Source: JBDKUD01 sp039679805 (lineage in GTDB: Bacteria > Bacillota > Syntrophomonadia > Syntrophomonadales > Syntrophomonadaceae). Taken from it: a DNA stretch of 6,909 nucleotides. The stretch spans positions 1 to 6,909 of the forward strand of contig JBDKUD010000263.1 of NCBI GenBank assembly GCA_039679805.1. Direction: 5' to 3'. The notes under the pieces are model-generated. The model was not told the origin of the DNA. It was given only the letters and a program-made list of their open reading frames with translations, and made no database searches. The first letter of the stretch is position 1. Each line of letters opens with the position of its first letter. Below, one piece after another: positions 1-6,137 of this stretch. The position numbers were made by a program, and so were the translations under genes.

Positions 1-1576
1 TTTCCAGCATATCCCCATTTACAGGCAACTCAAGTATTAACCGGCTAATTCGCGGACGAATTAATTTATACTGCTCAAAGCTACTTACATGAAATTTTTG
101 TGGATACTTGTTTAATCCTTTTATTCTAAAGCAGACAGCTGAAGCATCGTCCCAGCGCTTGTCGCTCCGGGCCAGTTTCCTCAATTTATCCACCATATTA
201 TCAAAATTGGCAATATTAATCTGATCTTCTGCTGTTATTTGATCATATATTCCATCACTCATAAAATAAAATGTATCCCCATTCTGAATAGGAATTGTAT
301 GTTGTTCAAAATCCACTTCCCTACTTAGCCCTATAAATGCCCCAGGAACCTTGATAACCCCGTTTAATTCACGGGAACAAGTCATAAAATAGTTAATACC
401 TCCTGAAGCATAGGTCATTGTCTTTTCATTAAAGTCCATCTCAAAGCATATTGCCCCGGCAAAAGAAGTATCGGCAAAATACCGCATTGACTGTTTATTG
501 ACCCAGGACAGCTTTTCTGCAATTGTCATATCCTGGTGGGCAATTTCATCAAACAATACCTTAATGGTGGTAGTTTCCAGGGCTGTTGCCAGTCCATGTC
601 CGCTTACGTCAAGTATGAAGCCAAACAATTTGGTTTGTTCATAGTTCCAGATATAATCATAAAAATCACCACTTACCAGATTGTATGGTTCAAAAATAGT
701 ATTAATTTTAACCATCCTATTTTTAATATCTGACGGCAATAATCCCCGCTGAACGTTGCCAGCCAGCAAAACATTCCTATTTAAAGATTCCTGGATTCTT
801 TTCTGCTTGGTAATATCACGAATATTGAGCATCACCACCTGCTGGTCACTGTAGTGAACTAGCGACGCCACCAGTTCAACATCGATAATATCTCCATTCT
901 TTCGCGCCATCCGGTTTATCTCCGGAGGGAGATGAGTATGTTTCAGCGATTGCGGAGCGGCCCTAAAAAGGAGATCTCTTTTATCTAAACATAAATTCGT
1001 AATATTTAATTCATGAACATCAATTTTCGAATATCCCAACATGGTTAAAAAGCGATCATTAACTTCTAATATCTCGCCATTACCGGCATCAATTATTACA
1101 ATTCCGTCCGATGATTGAGTAAGCAAGCAATGATAAAGCTCCTCCCTATCCTTTAGTGCTTCTTGCGCTAGCTTACGTTCATTTATGTCTCTTATCATCC
1201 CCGTTATTCCTATCACGTTTCCCGTTTGGTCAAGAATCGGTCCTGCAAAGTATGATACCCAAAAGGAGCCCAATCCCTCCAGAGTTAGCATTAATTCACA
1301 TGTCTCAGGCTGCTTGCTCTTAATTACTTTTAAGGTATCATTCCAATATTTCTCGGCTATATCTCGCGGAAAAACATCAAATAAACTCTGGCCAACCATT
1401 TGGTTAACCTCCAAGCCACAATTCCTGGCACATGACCTGTTTACCCCCACAAATATGCCTTCGTTATCAGTTTGCCATACATCAAACGGTATACTATCAA
1501 GTAGAGCTATTAACTGAGCATTTCTTTGCAATATGGTTTTATTTCGCTCTGTAGCTTCCCGCAGCTTTTGCTCCAT
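1..1576 (-). CDS. PAS-PAS-PP2C (SpoIIE/RsbU-type) serine phosphatase, C-terminus cut by window edge
   Basis: Partial gene of 525 visible codons with no stop before the left edge. The product should be a cytoplasmic phosphatase that dephosphorylates a STAS anti-sigma antagonist, most simply the one encoded just upstream. Domains read from the translation: PAS 1 at about residues 21-138 (ends in GMIRDINERK), PAS 2 at about 146-262 (SSDGIVIIDA, ends in NIRDITKQKR), then a PP2C/SpoIIE domain at about 270-487. The expected metal-binding motifs are present: SGDF (Asp304), DVSGHG (Asp323), MSDG (Asp441) and WDDAS (Asp476/477). No membrane segment is seen, so the PAS domains probably sense a cytoplasmic ligand or redox state. 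Residues 488-525 lie beyond the usual end of PP2C and contain a helix-like stretch (IRPRISRLILEL). This could begin a fused HATPase/anti-sigma kinase domain, which the edge hides. The ATG start is preceded by GAGGTGG with a 6-base gap. The phosphatase assignment is firm; its target is inferred. Confidence 0.93.
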   Translation of the reverse strand, partial: MEQKLREATERNKTILQRNAQLIALLDSIPFDVWQTDNEGIFVGVNRSCARNCGLEVNQMVGQSLFDVFPRDIAEKYWNDTLKVIKSKQPETCELMLTLEGLGSFWVSYFAGPILDQTGNVIGITGMIRDINERKLAQEALKDREELYHCLLTQSSDGIVIIDAGNGEILEVNDRFLTMLGYSKIDVHELNITNLCLDKRDLLFRAAPQSLKHTHLPPEINRMARKNGDIIDVELVASLVHYSDQQVVMLNIRDITKQKRIQESLNRNVLLAGNVQRGLLPSDIKNRMVKINTIFEPYNLVSGDFYDYIWNYEQTKLFGFILDVSGHGLATALETTTIKVLFDEIAHQDMTIAEKLSWVNKQSMRYFADTSFAGAICFEMDFNEKTMTYASGGINYFMTCSRELNGVIKVPGAFIGLSREVDFEQHTIPIQNGDTFYFMSDGIYDQITAEDQINIANFDNMVDKLRKLARSDKRWDDASAVCFRIKGLNKYPQKFHVSSFEQYKLIRPRISRLILELPVNGDMLE

Positions 1577-1582
1577 CTTAAT

Positions 1583-1589
1583 CCACCTC
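1583..1589 (-). promoter_or_regulatory. Ribosome binding site of the PAS-PAS-PP2C gene
   Basis: GAGGTGG on the minus strand lies 6 bases before the ATG at 1576. It fixes the start of the phosphatase, whose reading frame is otherwise only defined by the open frame running to the window edge. Confidence 0.8.
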
Positions 1590-1621
1590 ATCTGTTAAAA
1601 CTTTGTCAAATCCAAACGTTA

Positions 1622-1656
1622 GGCCACCTTTAGAAAATACCTTTCTGAAGGTGGCC
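1622..1656. terminator. Long hairpin between STAS and phosphatase genes (terminator or attenuator)
   Basis: GGCCACCTT at 1622-1630 pairs with AAGGTGGCC at 1648-1656. The stem extends inward to 15 positions (1622-1636 with 1642-1656) around a 5-base loop. One position (T1631/G1647) is a U-G wobble in plus-strand RNA but an A-C mismatch in minus-strand RNA. The T-rich tail (1658-1678) is on the plus-strand side, whereas the minus-strand transcript continues with the less U-rich TAACGTTTGG. The flanking genes both read on the minus strand. It may therefore act as a bidirectional or partial terminator, or as an mRNA-processing stem that sets the STAS/phosphatase ratio. Which of these holds is inference. 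Confidence 0.6.
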
Positions 1657-1712
1657 ATAAATTTTTCTTATTATTTTGCTCTATTGATAATCGAGAAATT
1701 TTCTAAACGGAG

Positions 1713-2015
1713 TTATGCCACATCAAATACTTTATTAAGTCTGGTAAGTTCAAATAGTTCCTTCACCATACCCTGCATTCCCTTAATTTTTACAGCTCCA
1801 TTATTCTGTACGGCTCGCTTATGAATTGCGACCAGTACCCCCAACCCAGAGCTATCGATATAACTTACATTGCTTACGTCTATTACAAAATTCTTATAGC
1901 CCTTGCCAATGTACTCCAAGAGTTTCTCCCGTAGAAGTGCGGCCTCGTCCACATAGATCCTGCCATCAAGCGAAACCATTACCCGTCCATTGTCCACAGT
2001 CATTTCTCTTAACAT
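1713..2015 (-). CDS. STAS-domain anti-sigma factor antagonist (SpoIIAA/RsbV type)
   Basis: A 100-residue single-domain STAS protein. The core reads VSLDGRIYVDEAALL, then FVIDVSNVSYIDSSGLGVLV. The DSSG motif carries the serine that is phosphorylated by the cognate anti-sigma kinase in SpoIIAA and RsbV. The unphosphorylated form sequesters the anti-sigma kinase, or in some systems another partner, and a PP2C phosphatase resets it. The neighbouring downstream PAS-PAS-PP2C gene is the obvious candidate phosphatase. The length is normal for the family and there is no membrane segment. The open frame has an ATG three codons earlier (2024), but the AAGGAG at 2025-2030 abuts that ATG with no gap and sits 9 bases from the ATG at 2015, so 2015 is chosen. 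No separate anti-sigma kinase gene is visible in the window. The true partner could be a sigma-factor regulator or a motility or c-di-GMP component. Confidence 0.93.
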   Translation of the reverse strand: MLREMTVDNGRVMVSLDGRIYVDEAALLREKLLEYIGKGYKNFVIDVSNVSYIDSSGLGVLVAIHKRAVQNNGAVKIKGMQGMVKELFELTRLNKVFDVA

Positions 2016-2024
2016 TACAAACAT

Positions 2025-2030
2025 CTCCTT
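2025..2030 (-). promoter_or_regulatory. Ribosome binding site deciding the STAS start
   Basis: AAGGAG on the minus strand directly abuts the first in-frame ATG (2024), which is too close for initiation. It is 9 bases from the second (2015). The protein therefore most likely begins MLREMTVDNG rather than MFVMLREM. Confidence 0.75.
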
Positions 2031-2054
2031 ATTAATAATCTCAATAATATAAAT

Positions 2055-2070
2055 GTTTGCACCTGCAAAC
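2055..2070. terminator. Small hairpin after the chemoreceptor gene
   Basis: GTTTGC at 2055-2060 pairs with GCAAAC at 2065-2070 (a further A-T pair can close the loop). It lies 14 bases after the chemoreceptor stop codon. The minus-strand transcript continues with ATTTATATTATTG, which is AU-rich but has no solid U run. The stem is only 6-7 bp, so it may be a weak terminator or a processing/stability element between chemoreceptor and STAS genes. Low confidence. Confidence 0.35.
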
Positions 2071-2083
2071 TATAATAGCAGCG

Positions 2084-3796
2084 CTATACTGTAAAATGTT
2101 CCACTTCCGCCTCGAGTTCGTTAGCCATACTATTTGTCTGCTCTGCGCTGGCAGCAATAGTTTCCATAGCTGCTGTAGTTTGTTCGGTTGAAGCTGCTAC
2201 CTGTTGAATATGGGCAGCTGTATTCTCGACAACCGTAGCTATAGTATTAATTAAGTTTACAACCTTTTCAGATGTAGCCGTTTCTTCATTAGTAACCTCT
2301 ACAATTCCATTAACATCTCTAACTGTACCCTCCACTGCAGACAGAATGTGCTCGAGAGCCTGGCCCGCCTCATTAACTGATTTTACCCCTTCTTCTACCT
2401 CAACACGGCTCTGTTGGGTTGCAGATACTGCAGCAGCCGTCCCTGCAGCTACTTCACGTACCAGGGCCGCTACCTCACCAGCTCCCTGATTTGACTGTTC
2501 TGCTAATTGGCGTACTTCCTCAGCTACCACCGCGAATCCCCGGCCGGCCTCACCAGCCCGGGCCGCTTCAATAGCTGCATTCAAGGCTAACAGATTGGTT
2601 TGGCTGGCAATACTGGTAATTGTATCAGTAATCAGCCCTATTTGGTTTGAGTATTTGCTTAAGTTAGCGATAAGATTTTCTGTCTCTATGGTCTTATCTT
2701 TGATATGCAGCATACGGCTGACAGTTTCATTCACGGTTTCTTTGCCCATAACCGCTGCCTCCATGGTTACTTGAGAATTAGTGGCTGCCGATGTCCCCTT
2801 GGTTTTGGCAATTTGAATCAATGACGATAACTCAAGTAATACTTTTGATGCTTCTATCACTGACTCGGCTCCCCGCTCCGCTTCTGCAGCAACCTGCTGG
2901 ATGCTGGTAGAAATTGTGGTTTCACTGGCACTTACTTCTTCACTGGAAGCTGCCATCTCTTCGGATGCACCAGCTAACTGTAACGAAGCTTGTCTTACCA
3001 CACTAACTACCCTTCCCTGTTCCTCAAGCATGTCATTAAAAACCTGGATTAGTTCTCCTATTTCGTCCCTGGAAACTAATGCTTCCCTAACAGTGAGGTC
3101 TCCATGACCGGCCTTTTTCATCACCTCTTCCAAATGCCTGATTGGTTTAATGATTAATCTGGCAATAAAAATTCCTGTGCCCAAACTAAGAAAAAGTGCC
3201 AAAACACATAAAGCTAACATCATTTGTACTGTTGAATTGAATTGTTTCGTGTTTTGCGTTTCCATATCATCTGCCGCTTTGGAGTTGTAGTCGGCTAATT
3301 CCCCCAGGATATTATTAATATCGTCAACACGTGGTGCATAATGATCCTGGAAGTATGTATAAGCTTCTTCCTTTTGTCCCGTTGCTGCCATTTGAATTAA
3401 CCTATTGCGAACCGATGAACCATCCTTCAGTTGACTATCTAATTTGCTCATTGTTTCAACTTCATAATCATCCATATCTGTTTTTTTAAATTGGTTTAGT
3501 TGTTCTGTGATAATTTTTTCCCGATCGTTAATATCATTTAGCAACTCCTGATTACGAGCCTGATCACTAGTAAGAAGCAATTCTGTAACATCCCCCTGGA
3601 GGCCGCGGAAGTGTGCCCTCGTCAAGTTAAGTGTCTTTACAGCCTGCAAGTGTCCTTTATACATTACTTTAGTTTGATTATGCATAATACTGATAGAGTG
3701 ATAACTATAGATGCTAACCGTTATAAGCGCCAACATTCCTATAGAAATTAAAACTAGGAGCTTATTCATTACTTTCATGTTCCGCAATAAACTCAT
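2084..3796 (-). CDS. Methyl-accepting chemotaxis protein with four-helix-bundle sensor
   Basis: A 570-residue transmembrane chemoreceptor. In order: a short cytoplasmic N-terminus; TM1 at about residues 13-32; a helical extracytoplasmic sensor at about 34-190 of the 4HB_MCP type; TM2 at about 190-213; HAMP at about 214-266 (IKPIRHLEEV, then GDLTV and DEIGEL); and a long coiled-coil signalling domain to the end. The highly conserved hairpin tip is at about 396-436 (IASQTNLLALNAAIEAARAG, then GRGFAVVAEEVRQLAEQS), where CheA and CheW bind. Ala/Glu/Gln-rich flanks (for example AAASTEQTTAAME-like stretches) are typical of methylation helices. The C-terminus (EHFTV) shows no obvious CheR-binding pentapeptide. 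Start ATG has AAGGAGGT 10 bases upstream (3807-3814). The ligand cannot be read from sequence. It is co-directional with the STAS and GGDEF-EAL genes, so it may feed a non-flagellar output as well as chemotaxis (inference). Confidence 0.97.
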   Translation of the reverse strand: MSLLRNMKVMNKLLVLISIGMLALITVSIYSYHSISIMHNQTKVMYKGHLQAVKTLNLTRAHFRGLQGDVTELLLTSDQARNQELLNDINDREKIITEQLNQFKKTDMDDYEVETMSKLDSQLKDGSSVRNRLIQMAATGQKEEAYTYFQDHYAPRVDDINNILGELADYNSKAADDMETQNTKQFNSTVQMMLALCVLALFLSLGTGIFIARLIIKPIRHLEEVMKKAGHGDLTVREALVSRDEIGELIQVFNDMLEEQGRVVSVVRQASLQLAGASEEMAASSEEVSASETTISTSIQQVAAEAERGAESVIEASKVLLELSSLIQIAKTKGTSAATNSQVTMEAAVMGKETVNETVSRMLHIKDKTIETENLIANLSKYSNQIGLITDTITSIASQTNLLALNAAIEAARAGEAGRGFAVVAEEVRQLAEQSNQGAGEVAALVREVAAGTAAAVSATQQSRVEVEEGVKSVNEAGQALEHILSAVEGTVRDVNGIVEVTNEETATSEKVVNLINTIATVVENTAAHIQQVAASTEQTTAAMETIAASAEQTNSMANELEAEVEHFTV

Positions 3797-3845
3797 TACT
3801 TATATAACCTCCTTGAATTCATATTTTGCTGCTTTTAAACCAGTA

Positions 3846-3864
3846 CTCTTAATAGAATTAAGAG
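3846..3864. terminator. Hairpin between GGDEF-EAL and chemoreceptor genes
   Basis: CTCTTAAT at 3846-3853 and ATTAAGAG at 3857-3864 form a perfect 8-bp stem with a 3-base loop, 31-49 bases after the GGDEF-EAL stop codon. A run of five T lies on the plus-strand side (3868-3872). The minus-strand transcript instead meets TACTGGTTTAAAAG after the stem. It may be a weak bidirectional terminator for the GGDEF-EAL gene. The stem is AU-rich and the minus-strand U-tract is poor. Confidence 0.4.
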
Positions 3865-3894
3865 GAGTTTTTACTTAATAGTAAATGTTACAAA

Positions 3895-5526
3895 TTACTG
3901 ATGATTAATTAAAACTGTTGCTTCTTTTTCGGGTAATGGTTGGCTCACGAAATAGCCCTGTATCCGGGAACATTTTTTCTTAATTAATAAATTAATTTGT
4001 TCTAATGTTTCCACTCCTTCTGCTACAACTTCAAAGCCCATTCTGTATCCCATAGAAATAATCAATTCTATTAAGTCCCCATCATTTTCTGAAAGTAATG
4101 GTTTATTGAAAAAAGATTTATCAATTTTTAAAGTAGAAAACGGTAATTGTTTTAGATAAGCAAGTGAAGAGTATCCTTTACCGAAATCATCCATAGCCAA
4201 TTTAATTCCCTTTTCTCGCAATTGATCCAGTTGTTTAATAATGGAATCATATGATTCCATTAAAATTGATTCCGTTATTTCCAGTTCGAGATATTCCGGT
4301 TCAAGATTCACAGATTGCAGGATGTCCAGTACTGAATTAACGAAATTCAATTGCATTAACTGAACCATTGATATGTTCACTGCAATTGTAAGTTCGTTAA
4401 ACCCAGAATTGTGCATACTCTTGACGAATTGACATGCTTCATATAAAACCCATTTACCTATAGGAATGATAAGTTGTGTTTCTTCGGCTATAGAGATGAA
4501 ATTATCAGGTAAAACGAAACCCATTTCGGGGTTATTCCAGCGTAATAAAGCTTCAAATCCAGATATTTTTCCTGTATTAACATTTAACTGCGGTTGATAA
4601 TAAAGAACAAATTCATGATTTTCCAATGCAGAATGCAAGTATCTTTCTCGGCGGATCTTATCAAGATGTTCATTCAGCATTTTATTATCAAAAAAAACGT
4701 GTCTGTTTCTTCCGGCATGTTTTGCCTTATACATCGCAACACTGGCACATTTAATAAGCTCTTCCGAGTTTGCACCATTATCGGGGTAAATAGAAATGCC
4801 AATACTTACTGTAATGTAAAAATCTTTTTGATTTATAAAGCAGGGCCATCTTATACACTCCTGGATCATATCAGCTATTTCTTCTATATTCTCATTTTCT
4901 AAATAGTCATAATAAATAAATGTGAAGGTATCTCCGCCAACTCTATATAAAATAAACGTATCACTTACAAACGGTATTAATCTCTTAGCAATTTCTTTGA
5001 TCAACATATCCCCGGTTGAATGTCCGAGAATATCATTAATATATTTAAAGTTATCAATATCAATGTAAAGCAGGGCAATTTTCTGAACGTTTACATCGCC
5101 TATTAAATGTTTAATTTTCTCTTTCAAAGATTTTCTATCAGGAAGTCCGGTTATTAAATCAATCCTATCAATAGTTCTAAATTTATCTTCATTATCTGAT
5201 AACCTCAATTGTGTCTGGGCCTTTTGAGCCAACTGCTGCCGGAGTTTTCTCATAGGCGATCTTCCTCCATATTTTTTATACTTCAAAATATAGGGGGTCA
5301 TTTCTTTAAATAGTTCTGCATAGCAAGCTTCATTCAGATCCAAAATTACAACGGCTTTGAAGTCATTGACGATTTCCCATTTATTTGAAATGCATATTAA
5401 TTTATTCTTATCTTTCGCTAATTTTCGACAGAAATTAGTAGGTTTTTCTATTATATCTCGAATGAATAAATATTTGTTTAGGACTATTGGTTTATTTTTC
5501 ATTCCATGTGAAAGGAAACACTGCAT
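3895..5526 (-). CDS. GGDEF-EAL protein, probable c-di-GMP phosphodiesterase with degenerate GGDEF site
   Basis: A 543-residue soluble protein with no membrane segment. Residues 1-~110 form an unassigned N-terminal region ending in a basic, Gln-rich linker (RKLRQQLAQKAQTQLRLS). The GGDEF domain is at about 121-280: LTGLPDRKSL-like entry, DIDNFKYIND and GHSTGD are normal, but the signature is GGDTF (197-201) and no RxxD inhibitory site precedes it. The missing Glu at the fourth signature position argues against cyclase activity, although GTP may still bind. The EAL domain is at about 295-543 with all expected active-site residues: EALLRW (Glu325), VNIS (Asn384), LELEITES (Glu416), DDFG (Asp446/447), LKID (Lys467), AEGVE (Glu503/506) and QGY (Gln523). 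It should hydrolyse c-di-GMP to pGpG. The ATG at 5526 is the first in frame after a stop, with only a weak AAAGAA upstream. The ATG at 5502 is an alternative, also without a good Shine-Dalgarno. Confidence 0.93.
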   Translation of the reverse strand: MQCFLSHGMKNKPIVLNKYLFIRDIIEKPTNFCRKLAKDKNKLICISNKWEIVNDFKAVVILDLNEACYAELFKEMTPYILKYKKYGGRSPMRKLRQQLAQKAQTQLRLSDNEDKFRTIDRIDLITGLPDRKSLKEKIKHLIGDVNVQKIALLYIDIDNFKYINDILGHSTGDMLIKEIAKRLIPFVSDTFILYRVGGDTFTFIYYDYLENENIEEIADMIQECIRWPCFINQKDFYITVSIGISIYPDNGANSEELIKCASVAMYKAKHAGRNRHVFFDNKMLNEHLDKIRRERYLHSALENHEFVLYYQPQLNVNTGKISGFEALLRWNNPEMGFVLPDNFISIAEETQLIIPIGKWVLYEACQFVKSMHNSGFNELTIAVNISMVQLMQLNFVNSVLDILQSVNLEPEYLELEITESILMESYDSIIKQLDQLREKGIKLAMDDFGKGYSSLAYLKQLPFSTLKIDKSFFNKPLLSENDGDLIELIISMGYRMGFEVVAEGVETLEQINLLIKKKCSRIQGYFVSQPLPEKEATVLINHQ

Positions 5527-5540
5527 TATATTCTTTGAAA

Positions 5541-5567
5541 GTTATATACAAATGTAATCTTTTTCAA
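5541..5567 (-). promoter_or_regulatory. Possible sigma-A promoter for the GGDEF-EAL gene
   Basis: On the minus strand, TTGAAA (5562-5567) and TATAAC (5541-5546) are separated by 15 bases, shorter than the ideal 17, and lie about 15 bases before the ATG at 5526. The boxes are good but spacing and leader are short. It is the best candidate in the divergent gap, not more. Confidence 0.3.
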
Positions 5568-5576
5568 TCTCTTGAA

Positions 5577-5582
5577 TATAAT
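5577..5582 (+). promoter_or_regulatory. Possible -10 box for the PHA operon
   Basis: A perfect TATAAT on the plus strand, about 100 bases before the GTG start of the phasin-like gene. There is no recognisable -35 box at 16-18 bases upstream, and the upstream TG is one base out of register for an extended -10. In AT-rich intergenic DNA this can occur by chance. Confidence 0.3.
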
Positions 5583-5609
5583 TTCTAGTATCTGCCTCAG
5601 GTAGATAAA

Positions 5610-5634
5610 CCTTTTTGGAGGTGAGGCCAAAAGG
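5610..5634 (+). repeat. Leader inverted repeat displaying a Shine-Dalgarno-like loop
   Basis: CCTTTT at 5610-5615 and GG at 5617-5618 pair with CCAAAAGG at 5627-5634, leaving one bulged T (5616). The 8-base loop AGGTGAGG belongs to a strong GGAGGTGA anti-ribosomal match at 5617-5624. No ATG, GTG or TTG follows at usable distance, and the phasin-like start is about 60 bases downstream with its own AAGGAG. It could be a 5' leader control element or a decayed start site. No riboswitch class is recognised. Confidence 0.35.
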
Positions 5635-5670
5635 ACTTTAATATTAGGAAAAAAGCCAAATCTATTATTG

Positions 5671-5676
5671 AAGGAG
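5671..5676 (+). promoter_or_regulatory. Ribosome binding site for the GTG-started phasin-like gene
   Basis: AAGGAG with an 8-base gap to the GTG at 5685. No ATG lies in frame between the upstream stop at 5622 and this GTG, so the non-ATG start is well supported. Confidence 0.8.
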
Positions 5677-5684
5677 AGATACTT

Positions 5685-6032
5685 GTGAATAATAGTGAAA
5701 CCTTAGCAAGGAGTTTTTCACTAGCTGAAGGTTCAGTTGAAAAGTTATGGGATATGTGGCTTATGAGTCTGGGAAGCTTTTCCTGGTCCCAAGAACAAAT
5801 GGAAAACAATGTGAGGAAATATCTTGATGAGCGAAAAGTTGCCCGTGAGGATGCTACTAAACTTATAGAACAACTAACTACTCAAACCAAGAATAATCAG
5901 CAACATTTCCAGAAAATGGTGCAGGATGCTGTAATCAATGCTTTTGAAAACATAAATATTCCGACATTTAATTATATAGATGACTTATCTAAAAAAATAG
6001 ATGAATTATCCAAAAAGGTTCAGCAGCTATAA
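5685..6032 (+). CDS. Small phasin-like PHA granule-associated protein
   Basis: A 115-residue, highly charged, mostly helical protein with no signal peptide or membrane span. An aromatic/hydrophobic N-terminal part (EKLWDMWLMSLGSFSWSQEQ, about residues 19-38) is followed by an amphipathic helix rich in Lys, Glu and Gln (about 39-85), then INIPTFNYIDDL and a coiled-coil heptad end (KKIDELSKKVQQL). The pattern of a W-rich amphipathic helix, an IPT motif and a terminal coiled coil resembles phasins and PhaF/PhaI-like PHA proteins. Such proteins coat storage granules and modulate synthase. The start is GTG with AAGGAG 8 bases upstream. The gene is divergent from the GGDEF-EAL gene and precedes a PhaE/PhaR-like gene and a PhaJ-like gene, which supports the assignment. 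By itself the family call is tentative. The stop codon's last base is the first base of the parS palindrome. Confidence 0.7.
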   Translation: MNNSETLARSFSLAEGSVEKLWDMWLMSLGSFSWSQEQMENNVRKYLDERKVAREDATKLIEQLTTQTKNNQQHFQKMVQDAVINAFENINIPTFNYIDDLSKKIDELSKKVQQL

Positions 6033-6053
6033 AATGTTTCACGTGAAACATTT
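6032..6053. other. parS: parS centromere site (ParB/Spo0J binding)
   Basis: The 16-base sequence TGTTTCACGTGAAACA at 6035-6050 is the well-known bacterial chromosomal parS consensus, matched as a perfect palindrome. Symmetry continues 3 bases on each side, giving a 22-bp perfect palindrome (6032-6053). Established knowledge: ParB/Spo0J binds it, spreads, and loads SMC/condensin for chromosome segregation; most sites lie near the replication origin. It sits between the phasin-like and PhaE/PhaR-like genes and overlaps the last base of the upstream stop codon. It has no loop or U-tract, so it is not a convincing terminator. Chance occurrence of a perfect 16-mer in such a window is very unlikely. 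Confidence 0.93.
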
Positions 6054-6106
6054 GGGCTCTACATGCGGTAAAATCGCGGCTTTCTATTCATTTTATTAAG
6101 TAAATT

Positions 6107-6137
6107 TTGCGGTTATAGTTTTTTACTGTAACCGCAA
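6107..6137 (+). terminator. Hairpin upstream of the PhaE/PhaR-like gene
   Basis: TTGCGGTTA at 6107-6115 pairs with TAACCGCAA at 6129-6137. The stem continues inward as TAGT/ACTG (one T-G wobble) to 13 pairs around a loop of five T. After the stem comes TATAATATCTAATT, which is AT-rich but without a U run, so termination is uncertain. It could be an attenuator, an mRNA-processing stem, or an operator overlapping a promoter, because a perfect TATAAT (6138-6143) follows directly. Confidence 0.5.

Noticed and set aside
1185..1517. Plus-strand open frame of 110 codons
   Set aside because: It is a shadow of the PAS 1 region of the phosphatase. The minus-strand translation has clear PAS and PP2C motifs, while this frame shows none.
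1604..1614. TTGACA-type -35 box on the minus strand upstream of the phosphatase gene, and a near Spo0A box (TGTCAAA) on the plus strand
   Set aside because: A -10 at 17 bases would fall on the ribosome binding site, leaving no room for a transcript start. The 0A-like 7-mer has a mismatch and is expected by chance.
1603..1824. Plus-strand open frame of 73 codons over the STAS gene
   Set aside because: It is antisense to the conserved STAS domain, lacks a ribosome binding site and covers the hairpin at 1622-1656.
2024..2024. Upstream ATG (2024) as the STAS start
   Set aside because: The AAGGAG site touches this ATG with no spacer, while the ATG at 2015 has an ideal gap and gives a normal-length STAS protein.
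3325..3336. CACGTG core as a second parS candidate
   Set aside because: The flanks do not match the TGTTT/AAACA arms, and it encodes part of the chemoreceptor sensor domain.
5424..5430. Exact 7-base Spo0A box (TGTCGAA on the minus strand)
   Set aside because: It lies inside the GGDEF-EAL coding sequence with no promoter near it. A single 7-mer is not significant in about 7 kb.
6032..6053. The palindrome as a rho-independent terminator of the phasin-like gene
   Set aside because: The perfect palindrome leaves no natural loop and is followed by TTTGGGCTCT rather than a U-tract. The exact parS consensus explains it better.
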